Shown: positions 21,402 through 33,489, counted from the first letter of the stretch. The stretch: 64,000 nt of DNA from Paragonimus westermani (GCA_008508345.1 QNGE01000864.1:35453-99452); one strand, 5' to 3'. The notes: generated from the sequence alone by a model not told the origin. Numbers and translations: made by a program.

Positions 21402-21602
21402 TTAACTCGTTCTTCGAGGGCGATCTGTGAATCGAAACGATTGATGCTGACTAACCATTCGCTTTGGTAGTTTGTTCAATAGTACCATGGCATTACGATC
21501 CAATGTTGTTTTAGATATTTGGGACCATTGGCTCATCGCTACGCGTTGCTCAGCGTCGTAGAGTGGATCATATACTCCTGTGTGCTTTTGAAGCAGTTTC
21601 AC
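21402..21602 (-). repeat. Dispersed repeat, copy 1 (related to 26285-26400)
   Basis: The plus-strand segment around 21467-21530 (TTTGTTCAAT..TGGCATTACGATC) resembles 26290-26345 (TTTGTTCAAT..TGGCATTGTGATC), with the same order of matching blocks. On the minus strand both can be read as a peptide with KTTLDRNAM / KAGLDHNAT and LLNKLPK / QLNKMSK, so it may be a piece of an old coding repeat. Family unknown. Confidence 0.5.
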
Positions 21603-21985
21603 CGAATAATGAAGGAGAGATAAGAAATATTAATGTGTGTAATGAACATTTAAAGAGTCTGAGATATCCTGAGCAAAGATCAGTTTACATAATTGAAAGT
21701 GAGAGAAACCAAAATACAGCGGGTATTCACCAAACAGATGGGCAACCAATGGACAAGCAAAAAATAAACCAGCGGCTAACCCTTATTCTAATTACACCGT
21801 CGAAATCTAGTCCTCATTAAAGACGGAGGTTGAGCCCTCGAAAATTGTATGTGGGCAGTTCTCCTGAAAATGATTATCCAGCCGCTGATCAAATGACTGG
21901 GTACTGGCCGCCCACATTCTTGTTATCGGCAGCCAGTCCCATGGGCGTCGAACACACAAGAAAAAGCTGCGGCCTACGCGGAAAG
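21603..21985. other. No recognisable gene
   Basis: Short AT-rich stretch between repeat fragments. Nothing identifiable on either strand. Confidence 0.5.
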
Positions 21986-22290
21986 TGTGACCGGTGCTGT
22001 TTTAGTTTCAACAGGTGACCACGGGGCAACCGTAAACATATGCCGATCTGTGTGAAACCACTTGCATGGGATCTTGTGTAGAAATGTTCCCGCGGGCTTG
22101 CCTGTATTCAAGGTTGAACAGGTCCAGCGTACCCAGTCTATCCGGGTTGACTTTTTGAGAGTCATTGTGGCCCTACATTGAACTCTTTCCAATATATCAC
22201 TGTCTCGCATGAAGAAGAGAGCACAGGCCTGGGTATCAAGTCCAGATGGGGACGAACATGGGAGGAAAACACTCTCCCCAAAGTCCCTGT
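21986..22290 (-). pseudogene. LINE C-terminal domain fragment
   Basis: Within a minus-strand open frame (22372-21974) the stretch TQACALFFMRDSDILERVQC followed by RATMTLKK matches the post-RT region of CR1/Jockey-type LINEs (pattern LEYxxQACxPxxxxDxDxLExVQRRATK). Only about 100 residues are recognisable and the rest of the frame looks unrelated. Which LINE family of this window it belongs to is uncertain. It could be the other end of the LINE whose RT lies at 26480-27060, with copy C of LINE-beta inserted between them; that is an inference. Confidence 0.55.
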
Positions 22291-22955
22291 AGTGAACTGG
22301 TCTAAGAGCAGATTGGCAGGTTTGCCCCACGGGTGACCCTCCGGGGAGCTTGCTTGAGGTAACAGATTGCAAGAGACTAATGGTTATGATGCTCCATAGA
22401 GCGAAGTGTTTAGCTGCTTCTTGCAGCCTAGTGCTGCCAAAAACTTACTGGCATCCGCCTGATCACCAACTTGTAAACCTGAACTCAACGGCGGTCAACG
22501 GCAGTGCATTTTTACAGCCCACGTGATAAAGTATAGAAGTCATCTTACAGTGCTTCTTTGTTCTGCAGGGACTGAGTAGGACGACAAATTTCGATATCAC
22601 CTGTATACAACCATACTATTGAACTCACTAAGCCGGGCAATCGGTGAACCAACTTCTGAAGTTTGGCCCTGTGGAAATCGGACCCGACCACATCCCCCGA
22701 AGCGATTATCCCTGTTTATCTTACCTCTCGAGTTCCTCATTGCACTAACCCAGATGGTTTTGTTTCATCACAACAATTCGAAAATTGTGCGGATAGCCGG
22801 TTACCGGTTATTGTGATTCGATTAATGAGCCGCCTTCTATGACAAAAAAGCAATAATTTGGCCCACACCAAGAGGTATTTCAACCAAAAGCCCCATAGCA
22901 CCGCACACACCGCCGTCTTCTGAACCCTGCACCTAGCAGACGGAGAAGCCAAACA
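22291..22955. other. No recognisable gene
   Basis: No domain seen. Its right end may contain the 5' region of LINE-beta copy C, since an open frame enters at about 22964. Confidence 0.4.
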
Positions 22956-23182
22956 TTCCGTGGGTGAAGGTTTCCGAACACCCCCACGAGAAGTGGAAGT
23001 GGACAGGGGTGAAGTGGTCGCAAGTTGCAACACCGAAAGTGCTGGTCAAGCGTCAGAACAACCCGGAAGTACAGGCCGAGCCCAGCCCCACCACTCTGCT
23101 AATTTCCAGGCCTTCTTTTTCAGGCTCTTCCTCGCACTCTCCTCCCTCTTCCTGTGAAGTCCATCGAAGGTGTGGCATTTAA

Positions 23183-24040
23183 ATGCATGTATACGAACTA
23201 CCTGGGTCTGGTGATAAATCGTCGGAAATCAGACGGTTGATTAGTGAAACCCAGCCCCACATGTTCGTTTTCACGGAGACCTGGCTCAAGAGTGACATCA
23301 GTGACAGTGGGCTGTGTGTTCCTGGGTATTTAGTTTACGGAGCTGACTTCGCTCAAAGAAGAATGACGGGTTCTGAGATTTTCCCACAGTAGCATCTCCC
23401 GACACCCACGGTTACCGGCGGCTTTCAGTCCTCTGGTGAGTGTGACGTCCTGTGGCCTCGACCAGCACCGAGTAGCCAAGAATTACTCCTAGTGAGTGTT
23501 ATTTATCGTTCTTCCTCATTCGACGTATCCCAGAACGACACCCTTCTAATGAACCTGGACGAATTTCCAATACTACAGTGCTTCACTCGCCCGCTTATTA
23601 TGGGTGACGTTAATGCACCCAGGATAAACTGGGCATCAGTTTCTTATCGAAACTGTGAAAGTGGATCCTCGACTACCCTATCGACGCTGATACGACGGAG
23701 AGCGTGGATACAGCACGGCAGCTACCCTACGCAGCATCGTTCTGGTCAGATCTCCTCTCTGCTCAACCTAGTCATCACTAATGAGAGCCGCCCAGTACAC
23801 AGAGTTATCATCAAACCACCATCTGGACACAGTGACCACTTTGTGCTCACCCCTGGTTTTATATGTTACCGGTTACAACAAACAGCAATAGGGTCCACAG
23901 ACCAAAACCTTAATCACGCTGAGTTTGATGGCCTGGGAAACCACTTGGATTTATTTCTTGACTGTGATTACATCGGCCGGAACTACCGCACATGTCGAAG
24001 CACAAATCAGGAAGCGGAATTCTTACTTGTGCCGCGCTAA
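23183..24040 (+). pseudogene. LINE-beta copy C, APE-like endonuclease
   Basis: N-terminal block (23183-23392): RRLISETQPHMFVFTETWLK contains the Glu of the metal site (T-E-T-W), then VPGYLVYGADFAQRR. After a TAG, block 23492-24040 has VIYRSSS, RPLIMGDVNAPRINWA (Asp and Asn of the GDxN motif), LLNLVITNE and PPSGHSDHFVL (Ser-Asp-His catalytic box). All key residues of the nuclease are visible; a roughly 100-bp stretch between the blocks is out of frame. Function lost through stops, not through catalytic substitutions. Confidence 0.9.
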
Positions 24041-25140
24041 CTGTGTTTTCCACTTCTCGACCATCCCTTCCGTGCGGAACACGTCGCCCCTCCAAGGACC
24101 GTCCTCATTTATTTGCGAAACGTAAGCTCACGGGAAATTTAGGAGATCTTAGCATGTTCCATATTGTTCGAAACAGGTGTGGGCGGTAAATTTATGAGCA
24201 CACCACACCCCTACAAGAGAAGATTCTTTCCGGAGCCTGTGAAAACGAAACCTCTTTCTTGAGTAAATGCAGCGATTAAGGGAGAATGAACTTTCAGCTC
24301 TTTCGTTGCAACCACCCGATGGAAAGACTTCTTCTGACCCCCGAGTTGTAGCTGAGTTATTAAAGGAGTACTACTCGACAGTCTGTGACGTCGCACTACC
24401 AAGCTGGTATCCTTTTCTACCGCTGCGGAACTCCCGGCTACCGCTCTTTATACCTGGGTTTTCTGTGCTAGATTTTGAAGGCCATTCATTGTTCGAGATT
24501 AGTTCATGCAGCACAATGGGCCGTAACAAGATCCATCACGGACTTCTCAGAGAAACAGCCGATAGTCTGGCAGGATCCCTTAAGCAGACACTCCAGACTG
24601 ACACTCTCCCTAGTGGTGGAGAGAGGCGATGACCATACTCACATTCACGGCAGGCGACCGCCACTATCCGCCTGGCTATCGGCCAGTCAGCCTTAATAGC
24701 AGTCCATGCAGGACAATGGAGCGTTTATTGAAGCGTGCCATCTTCAGTCACTTCTTATCAAATTATCTTCTTCATCCTTCCCGGCGTGGATCCCCTCCTA
24801 ACCTGCATGGCGAACATGCCTATTTTTATGGACAGCCTGACGAAGCTCAAGGACAATGGTCTCATCTCAGATGCCATCTTCTTTGATTTCGTCGAGGCTT
24901 TTGACTGTGTCCTACGCGGCCCCCTGAAATACAAAGTGAAAGGAGAGGTCCTTCATCGGATTGCCTTTTTTCCTGGTGGAAGAACTTTCAGAGTAATCAC
25001 CGGATCAGACATTTCGTCTCCCTCCATCATTTCTGCGAAAGTTCCCCCAAAGTTTAGTGCTAGGTCTTCTGCTATCCCTCATCTACGTCAACGATCTTCC
25101 GAAAGATATTTCCACCGACGCTCTCAGATACGCCTATGAC
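24041..25140 (+). pseudogene. LINE-beta copy C, reverse transcriptase
   Basis: 24267-24632: ELSALSLQPPDGKTSSDPRV and VVAELLKEYYSTV, matching copies A and B. 24629-24720: GDRHYPPGYRPVSLNSSPC. 24735-25139: LISDAIFFDFVEAFDCVLRG (first Asp). After a frameshift the palm continues (GLPKDIST-like, about 25050-25140), but the catalytic box reads RYAYDLKI, so YADD has become YAYD with one aspartate lost. The copy is therefore dead in its catalytic site as well as its frame. Confidence 0.88.
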
Positions 25141-25334
25141 CTGAAAATCTGAAATGCCACTTATCTTAGTGACGTGATTAAGTGCTAGCCATATGATTGG
25201 GGTCACCCACCAAGTGGCAATAAGTGTACTCACAGTCACTCAGTGGAGATTCTGACAATGCTCTCATGATTCACGGTGCGTTCAGCACAGTAAACATCAT
25301 GGAAGTCGATCTGAAGAGGGATCTGGGCACCTGA

Positions 25335-26075
25335 TTGTCGTCTAACTTTTCCTTATTGTATCAAAATGAGGCGGCGACAAATAAAAGATCCGCCTCTCTT
25401 ATGATGATTAGGCACGCATTCTTCCGTACAAGCAATGAAAAGTTCCAATCGCTTCACGGGGTCTATATAAATCGTTTCCTCGAGCATGCTTTTTCTGTGG
25501 TGTGCACTGGCCCAAAGAAGAGCATATTGGCTGTTGAGCATGTCTAACGCCCGGCTACCAAGCCAGTCACGAGCCAAAGCAATGTCGTGTACAAGTTTAG
25601 ATTCGAAATGCTTGAGTTGTGACCACTTGAAGTTCGATGACTCCACGGTAATTTAGTACTCACGTACGTTTTGCTGAAGTAGACCTCGTAGATCAGTTCT
25701 TCACTGTAGTGAAAGATGAAGGCCGGTGAGGACAACAGGAAGCTTCCCAAACTTCGTCCTTGGACCATTCTTAGGCAGCAGTTCTTTTCTTATAGATTTG
25801 CTAATCTTTGGAACAGCCTCCATTTTGACGTCGATAGTAGCGCTATGGGGATCGCCCTGAAGCACTGCTTGATTCTTATTCGTCTAAAATTTCACTACGT
25901 GGGTAATATCACTCTGTTGTTGGTATTCGCTTTAATCATAAAGAGCGATGAAAAACACCTTTTATCAATGGTTGCCTTTCTGTTCAACGGGCTCCCGCTG
26001 ACAATGCGCAAGGATGGCCAGCCGGACCTGGAAGCCCTGGGCCTCTGCCTGACACTCGTGTAAAAATCACTGGAA
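25335..26075 (+). pseudogene. LINE-beta copy C, C-terminal domain and 3' end
   Basis: VYINRFLEHAFSVVCTGPKK, then FEMLEL and VLTYVLLKVDLVDQFFTVVK, and KLPKLRPWTILRQQFFSYRF (25716 frame) match copy A. The 3' UTR (about 25950-26075) shares with copy D a stretch around the word CGGGCTCCCGCTGACA / ACGCCCGCTGACACTG. Three frames are needed to read the domain. Confidence 0.85.
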
Positions 26076-26284
26076 TCGTCCGAGTGGTGTACGCGTTACC
26101 TATTCGGAGCTCAGCTCTTTCCCATCGTCTCTGAAACTTCTGGCTTCTTCCGGGAAACTGCTCGCTATGGCCGCCATGTTGTGCGATTATAGTTCTTCTT
26201 CGGTCTGTTCGTCACCGAATTCTTATTCACTTCCCGGAACCCGTCCATCAGTCGGAGCTGTTGGGATTGCCTAATTATTCACTT

Positions 26285-26400
26285 GGACATTTTGTTCAAT
26301 TGTGTTGTGGCATTGTGATCTAGCCCTGCTTTAAGTATTCAGGGTTAATTGTTTACCAACACGCGCTGGCCTACTTCTTCGTGGAAAATTTTACACCTGG
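26285..26400 (-). repeat. Dispersed repeat, copy 2 (related to 21402-21602)
   Basis: See the matching blocks described for the first copy. The two copies flank LINE-beta copy C in the same orientation. Confidence 0.45.
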
Positions 26401-26479
26401 TTCACGGATAACGTGAACAGCTTGGATCCGGGAGTGGAACTTTCGGGACCTTTCTGGATGTTGACGCTCCAGATGAGAA

Positions 26480-27060
26480 GGCTCAGTCGACGTAGACTTG
26501 GAGAAAACAGTCCCGCAGATGTTGTTGAGACAATTCAGCCAGTCCTCTCACAAAGCCTAATGCTCTGATTTTGCTTAGTGTGATATGATTTACAATAGCG
26601 AATGCCTCTGGAATTTCTGGCAAACCACATCCTTCGGTACGGCAATCGTCCACCAGTTAACTACCTCCATAAGAATTGTCCGGCATTAAATATTTCCACG
26701 AAGGCCGTAGTGAGCCATAGGCAGGTTTCTCATACGATCTAGGATCTAGGATTTGCGTTACGCAAATCACGCTTTCGATAACTTTGGAAAGTACTGAAAC
26801 AATGCCACTGGGCGGTAGTTTTGTGGGGCCGAACGAGCTCCTAATTTGAATAGTAGAGATGTCGTTCATATTTCCTACTCAAAGGGAACTTTCCTTAACC
26901 AAAGAGGCAAGTTTAAAAAACGTGGAAAATTTGTTCTGACGGGACACTTACATATCCCTTAAGCATTGTTGGTGCGATTTCACCATATACAGCGTTGAAG
27001 CTTCAGAGGCCGAAGCTTCATTTAGCAATCTGCTGGAGAAGCGTCGTGTGAGTCTTTAGT
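26480..27060 (-). pseudogene. LINE-gamma-like reverse transcriptase fragment
   Basis: Minus-strand CR1/Jockey-type RT. About 26930-26900 gives FSTFFKLASLVKESSL, the region before the fingers. 26869-26657 gives RSSFGPTKLPPSGIVSVLSK and VIESVIC, corresponding to the xxNYRPISLLxxxSKxxE motif. About 26600-26500 gives PEAFAIVNHITLSKIRALGF, corresponding to the KAFDxVNHxxLLxKLxxxG motif with the catalytic Asp lost (FAIVNH). No YADD region was found; it may have been removed or displaced by the insertion of LINE-beta copy C. Not functional. Confidence 0.72.
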
Positions 27061-28740
27061 GATCTCTGGCCTCCCAAAGCAGAGTAATCTGTCGTGGTCT
27101 CCAGCATGTGCGTTTGCTGTCCCCTGGCTCGACTTAAGTCACACGAGGTATATGGTGGTAGGCATTTTAACGTTGGTCGCTATTTCACCGAATGGCAGTC
27201 TGGAATCCCTTTGTGTTTTGCTTGCATTTTTCGTTACCGAAGTTTTGGACTCGCGAATGTTCTATATAACCATCGGGACGTCGATTCAGCCGATGCGAGC
27301 TCCACGAGACTTCTTTCCTCTTACGAGTTTTGACTATCCTTCTGCGTGTACGTTATTTTGACTTACTCTGTTTTGGAGAGGAACGGAGAAACCTTCTGTG
27401 TATCGCACCTTTCAGTACATTCCTGACCCCGTCCAGCGCCCGTTCATTGAGATGCAGTTTTGCGGCCGAAAAATGGAATTCAGGCGTACTCCGTCTTGTG
27501 GAAGTCCCACTAAGTGACTCCCCGATGTTGGTGGTGACCCGATCTGTGGATGAACTGCAATTGAACGACAGCATGGTCACCAAGTGCAAACGGTACGGAA
27601 GCTTTTGGATGGCTAACCAGAGTCTAGCAAAACTGGGAAGGTGTATAACCGTAATGACGTCTGGTTGGTTGGTCCGCGTGCACTTACTAGTCAAGTTGGA
27701 GGAATAGATCATAAGACGAGACTGACGTAAATTCCTGATATACACAGAAGTTCATGGTGACAGATGAGACATCTGAACGACTGAGATCGCTCATTCGTAA
27801 CACATAAGGGAACGCCCACCTATCTACGTGATTTGGAGCCAATAGAATGTATGTATTTTTGTCATTGGATCAGATTGATGAGCGATAGAAACGGTCACTG
27901 GGTAAGTTTCCTTCTTTGAGAGATGAACCGTAGCCCATACTGCATCAAGTACATCGTCCAAGGCACTAACGTGTAGCTTACTAACCTTAAGCTGGGTACT
28001 CATATGGGAAGCATTACCCACCAGTGCTTCCTTACGACCCAGTCAAAAAACTTGATTTTCTCAGAACCTCAGTTTTACTGTCGACGGCTTCGCATCAGTG
28101 GCTTCGTTCAATTATTTCTCGGTAAATCCAGTCACTATAGACTCATGATTTCTGCAAACTTGATGCGGTTTGAAGAGCAGGGTTTACAGGCTTTGTACAT
28201 CGGTACCCAACCTGTGCCACGACTGAACTACTATGAAGCAGTCAGATGGCAGGTCTAAGTCTGTTATTCACCGAAAGTAGTAAGCAATTTTTCAACAGAA
28301 CGATCAAGTCCTCAGTTAAACCAGCGAGATTTTCTGGGACATTAATAAGCCTAAAAGGGCCAAGGAATAAGTCAGGAAGAAAATGATGTTGAAGGAGTTA
28401 GCATCCTTTCCGAGAAAGGCCACAGGTGTAAACGTGAACTACTGAAAAGTGTGAAACCGTTGACTTGCAGTTTTAGCCGGAGCACTTCCAGGTTTTCCGT
28501 CCATCGGCCACGTACAGCGTGGATTCTGCAGTCACTCAGGCCGGGATGAATTAAACCCTCACTCTAACTGAACATGCAGCTACACCATCGTGGTGTCTCT
28601 AGCAAAGTGCGTGCATCCAACTTGTTGGAATTGATCCAACAAAACAAAACCCAGTCAGTGATCACCATCGACAATCGATCGACAATGAAAAACCAAGGTT
28701 CAGCGCGTTGAACCTTGTATATTTTTATCTACCCTGGAAA
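27061..28740. other. No assigned gene; a few coding-like frames
   Basis: Open frames on both strands at 27330-27745 (125 codons plus, 130 codons minus) and minus 28021-27824 (LHVSALDDVLDAVWATVHLS) look less random than their surroundings. I could not link them by splice sites or name them. They could be exons of the minus-strand gene proposed at 28833-29350 or of an unknown repeat. About 28261-28740 holds nothing I recognise. Confidence 0.3.
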
Positions 28741-28825
28741 ATACAGTGTACAGAGAGATACACCAAACCAGTGAGGCATGGGGCGAGTTGTGTTTCAGCC
28801 CCGGACCGGATGTTACAAAATGGTT
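28741..28825 (+). repeat. Dispersed repeat, copy 1 (related to 35665-35755)
   Basis: TACAGTGTACAGAG..ACACCAAACCAGTGAGGC and GGCGAGTTGTGTTTCAGCCCC align in order with TACATGTACAGTG..ACGCCAAGCTAGTGGGGC and AGGAGTTGTGCTTTTGGCCCC at 35665-35755. Short element of unknown type. Confidence 0.5.
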
Positions 28826-28832
28826 AGCTCGA

Positions 28833-29350
28833 CTAAAACAAAAGTAGGTGCGAAACCAAAATCATTGAAAAGTTACAGATGAACGCGACTACCAAAATGT
28901 AATTTACTATGGTCGCTACAAACGGCATCACTTTCTTCATGTGACAGAACGCAATGCCGTTGGCTTTTAGAGACAAACAAGCCTCAACAGCAATCGCAAA
29001 GACAGTTTCTGTGGGTGTCCTCCTCGCTGTTGGTAGTGACGAAATAATCCCATAAAGAGACAACAGTGTTTAACGAAACTTACTTAACTGCATCCGTCAT
29101 CACTGAGATGCTTCCTGTCAACCATGCTAGAGGTACCGCTGAGAACGGAGACTCCAAACGAGATTTACCGTAGCTTGCATCTGTGAAGAAATCTTCTTCA
29201 ACACTTTCCACGAAATACGAAAGAGTTTCAAAGGTAACTCCGTCCGAGCTAGCAAAAATGATGATAGTGACCTGGATAATGTTGCAGAACGGGAGAGTTC
29301 GCCAGCACCTTCTCCACACTGCTGGCCGTCGGTGGTTTAGAGCTGTCTTT
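28833..29350 (-). CDS. Possible host gene: 3' part of a membrane protein, two exons
   Basis: Minus strand. An exon from about 29350 to 29084 reads TIIIFASSDGVTFETLSYFV and VEEDFFTDASYGKSRLESPF, and ends at a strong donor (AA|gtaagt). A 61-nt intron (29083-29023) and an acceptor at 29023 rejoin the frame as RTPTETVFAIAVEACLSLKA, followed by a hydrophobic segment (VMPFVATIVNYILVVAFICN) and a stop at 28833. One transmembrane helix near a short C-terminus suggests a type I membrane protein. The frame is open further upstream to 29586 except for one TAG. I do not recognise the family. Doubts: the acceptor is the second AG, and no upstream exon was confirmed. Confidence 0.35.
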
Positions 29351-29589
29351 GAAAGATTCTCGACAAGCTAGTTCAGCCAAACGATGAATATGTGAACGCG
29401 AACAACACAGCGGTCTTTCCAACGCAGTACTGGTGATTCTCCACGTAGCGGAGAAAACAAGATGACCAAAGTTAACAATTTGGCTTCCTCAGAATTACTG
29501 GCGATCAGTATGATTGAACGAAGCGGACACGACATGCGTAAGTGCACCAACACGTTTTTAAAGAAGTAAACTCGCATTATGTTCAATAA

Positions 29590-29925
29590 GAGCTATGTTT
29601 GCAAAACAATACACAATAAATGTCCGTTACGTTTGGGCAAGTGATCCAGAAGGAAAACTCTGAAATTGCTAGGGGAAGGGCTGGGTGTCCCAGTGCTTTA
29701 CTAGGAGTGTGTCACCGGGCTGGCGCTCTACTGTGTCTCGTGGAAGCAGCCGTATGATGTTGCCTCTTCATACTAGATGCTGACAGCCACCTAGTTGAGG
29801 TTAACTCAGGTAGCACATTGGGTCAAGAGATGATCCAGCATAGGTTCTTCATACGAGCGCCAGTTAGTCTGGCAGAATAATTCAGTTTTCTAAACAGACG
29901 CTTCGGATATTTATGCTCTCTAATA
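29590..29925. other. No recognisable gene
   Basis: Nothing identifiable between the possible membrane-protein exon and LINE-beta copy D. Confidence 0.5.
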
Positions 29926-30835
29926 CGTGAAAAGAATTCGTGGTCACACTAACTTTTGAGGCGGGAGACCGGCATCTCCCTGCTAGCTACTGCTTCAATC
30001 AGCTTCAATAGCACCCCCTGCAGGAAAACCGGGTGCTCATTAGAACGCTCCATCTTGGTACACATTCATGGGTAGAGTACGTCCTTTTCCCTGCGACATG
30101 GTTGTTTTTCTAATGGTTCACAAGTAACAGATTGTTCACATTCATCGGTAGAAAAACGGAGGCAAAGGACAATGACTTCAACTCATGGGTTTTTGACTCA
30201 GTGTGGACAAGAAAGCTTTTCAAACGCTATACGGGATTTATATAAGACCGCTCCTCGAATCTCCCAATCAGATCGTGTATAGCGGCCTGAATTAAGACAT
30301 TAGCTGTTGAGTGTGTCCAGCGCGCGGCTTCCAAGGTGGTGGCGGGCCTGAGCAGTGTTACCTGCGAGTCCAGACTTGAAATGCTTGGCCTGTACCCGCT
30401 TAAATTTTTCAGACTCTGCGGTAAGTTGTCATTCACAATCTTCTTTAGCGTAGGTCTCGTAGAACAGTTCTTCACTGTAGCGAAAAGTGACGGCCTACGA
30501 GGACGTAATAGGAGGCTTTTCAAGCTTCGTCCTCGAACCTTTCTTAAGCAGCATTTGTTTTCTTACAGGATTATTAGTTATTGGAACAGCCTATCTTTTG
30601 AGGTCGTCAGTAGCGCTTCGCTTGTTTCTCATTTACCTAAAATTGCATTATGCGAATAATCTTACTTTGTTCTCGGTATTCACTACAATCCCCGAGAACG
30701 GTGCTATACCCTGTTTTCAATGATCGCTTTCAGATCAACAGACGCCCGCTGACACTGAGCAGGGGGAACCGACTGGATCCGGGAACCTTGGGCCGCTGCC
30801 TCGAACCAGCGTATCAATCGCTGAATCGCTGACCT
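29926..30835 (+). mobile_element. LINE-beta copy D, internally deleted
   Basis: VVTLTFEAGDRHLPASY at about 29940-29990 is the N-terminal RT motif seen in copies A and C. The palm is missing, and the C-terminal domain follows: VVAGLSSVTCESRLEMLGLY, VEQFFTVAKSDGLRGRN and FKLRPRTFLKQHLFSYRIIS, with the frame open 30336-30659. The 3' UTR extends to about 30835 and contains ACCGACTGGATCCGGGA, also found in copy A (ACCGACTGGATCCGGG at about 5340-5357, minus). Confidence 0.88.
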
Positions 30836-32161
30836 CCAAACGGCCTTGTTAGCGTATTCGTTGAGAGGACTCGGCCAATGGGGGTTGGGACGTTTGGGCA
30901 TTTGGAATTTGCGGGTCACTGTCGGCGTGGATCCACAATGCGGTTAATGGTTTTGAGTTTGCAGCTAGCCGCAGGTGGTCGACTTGTTGTCAGTTTGTCA
31001 TGGAGGTGAGCTTTTGATGAAAGCGTATTCCGATAACGGTTTAGATTCCATTGCGACTTCTTTTGATGGACGGGAGCCGTTACGAATTAACTATTCCGGT
31101 TCACACTACAATCAAGGAAATAACGGATCTGATCTATAGAGACTGGCCAGCATGCAAGCTTCAATCTTATAGTATATACTTTTAGGCCTTGGCTCTAGGA
31201 CGGGATGTAATGATCTTAAGCTCATCTTCCACGGACGTTTTCTCTTGGGGGATTTGTCTTTCGCAGGTGAGCCATGTATATGTACAACTATTATTCAGTG
31301 TTTTACAGTCATGATATTTCTGGCTGTATGTTCGCAAACATTGTCATCTTCGGTGTTGGCTGTAGTTACATGGTGTCAGTCTATAGACTGCCCACGGGCG
31401 GTGTTAATTGTTAAGGGCGCATATAGTTACTAAGACTTGGAACGAAGACGTACTGACCTTAACAATTCGACATTTAAATGCAATAACATTAAGATATTTA
31501 TCACATTTGCCGCCTCTTTTCCTAATGACGTACCTAAAGTTTTTCGTGTTTAAGTTGGCTTTGACCACTTCTCCCTTGTGTTTACCACAGCCGATTTACC
31601 ATGGTGCATCCCTGTACACATGTACACCTTGTCCTTGGTCCGCTGCTGTTTCTACTTTACACTAATGGTTTACCGGAGGGAATTTTCAGTCACTTTCCCC
31701 ATTGTGCTCGTGAATTGAAAACCTGAGACTCCCACGATCCCAACACTTCTTTTCCTTTTTTTCCTGAAGAGCTAACAGGGAAACTACTAACATTCGCAAA
31801 TCCAACCAGGCTGGGAGTCACAATGATGGGTTTCTCGAAAGACCTTAAAAACTCATGGGGAAGTTTTTATTTTATCCAGTTTGCACTATCCATAGACGGA
31901 TACCATGTAACCATAGCCAACACTATCATCAGTTCACGTTTTTAACGACGCACAAATCAGCCGGGCAGGAGAGGATCTACTGGTACCGTCGTTCGGAGTG
32001 ATTTGTTGAAGTGTGTTCACTCTGCAACCGTAGTGTAACGTGCTAGTGCACCCAGAGAAGAGGCTGAGTCAATGAACGTTCATATTGAACTTAGCTATTA
32101 CGCGGAATCCTGGTAAGATGATAAGGGTTCCTGCTAGCTCTGTTAACTATTCCGCTGCGAA
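30836..32161. other. No recognisable gene
   Basis: No domain or repeat of another window section noticed. Small open frames at 31245-31433 and 31408-31665 are AT-rich and unremarkable. Confidence 0.5.
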
Positions 32162-32404
32162 TTGCGACGACTTCTCAAATTCGTTGAAACAGTCCTACAA
32201 AATAATATTCCGTCTGTTTTCCACTATCAAAACACATACCATAATGGAAACAAAGATTCAGCGCATAACCCTGTGAAGAATTTTCCTCATGAAAGCGAGT
32301 TCTCTTCTCTTATTGTCGCAGCACTGGGCGCCCTCAGAAGTCCACCGGTTCAAAAAGCTGGACAATTTCTGGCCCAAGCCGCTTTGTTCGGGGAGCCGAA
32401 CTGA
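32162..32404 (+). other. Possible terminal coding exon
   Basis: An open frame with balanced composition (NKDSAHNPVKNFPHESEFSS then LIVAALGALRSPPVQKAGQF) ends at TGA 32402-32404. TTCGTTGAAACAG at about 32182-32194 could be its 3' splice site. Product unknown. May equally be chance. Confidence 0.25.
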
Positions 32405-33489
32405 AGTGAATTAATCACTTTTATACAATAGTGTACACGTCAATAATATATTTGGTGGACAAGTGAATATGCGCTGGGTCCTAGTCCACTAACAACTTCG
32501 AGCGCGTTTCCTGAAATACAACCGAAACTTAGTCTCAACAGGCATCGAACTAAAAGAACCCCGTAGGGTTTGGAAACAAACTGTATATTTCCGACTGCTT
32601 GGAAACGTAATTAGTTTCCTTATAGTTGTGATTTCTGCTCGGCACTAATTGGAAAATTCCGATCAGAGACCAAACTGCTAAAACGTTTAAAAATCGTCGC
32701 CTGCAGGCCAGGAGCGGTGGTATCAGGGGTGGCAACTAGAGTAACATATGTTTACTCCCACGCCGCTGTCCATACATGGGTCTTGGGTGGGAACGGTTCT
32801 CTTCTCATCAGCCACGCCCCACCTCGCGGTTGAATTCCAGACTATCTACCGATGTAACAGAAATCAAAACAATGTGACCCCAAAAAGTCAATCACAAACG
32901 TTATGCACGGCATCAGAAGATAAACCTCCAACTGTGTGCCGTCGAGATAACAAGGGGTGCAGGGTCAAAGTTGGTCATGGTTGGTGGTTCTTGGTGTGTG
33001 TCAGGTAGAATCAGATATGTGCAGGTCCGATTATAACAGTGTGAGTTGCCGGCGGCTAGTTCCATTTTTCTACACTTTTGTGTTATCGGCTAACAGGTTG
33101 ACAGTCACCTGCTGTTTAGAGGAGGTCTCCCCAGTTGATGAAATGCCCTGCACTGATATGAAAAGATGCGGACCAAATACACATGTGATAATATACCCAC
33201 GGAAGTGTGCTATTCTGGTGAACCCATTCAAGAAATGATAAGGTTGGGGTTGTAATTAGAGGGTTATTTGATGCCCCTCTCACGTGTATGTATCAGTATC
33301 TCTCTCTTGTCTATAATGGTTGAGGTCCCTCGTACTAGCAATCTGAGGAAAGCTTACGCTGAATGTAATGTGTTTGGACGATGATTGGGGGCTCGTGATT
33401 ATTCCTCTCCTTTTCTCCCTCTTATTATCTCTTGCCCACAGACTACTCGGTAATCAAGACTGGCCTTGAAATCTAAAACGGAACCCGAA
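32405..33489. other. No recognisable gene
   Basis: Nothing identifiable; short frames only. Confidence 0.5.

Larger units (their letters stand above)
22956..26075 (+). mobile_element. LINE-beta copy C, near full length, defective
   Basis: The most complete CR1-like copy: a basic, Pro/Ser-rich stretch at 22964-23182 that may be the end of ORF1, then endonuclease, RT, C-terminal domain and 3' UTR. Many stops and shifts. It is the only LINE-beta copy here with the endonuclease N-terminus. Confidence 0.88.
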
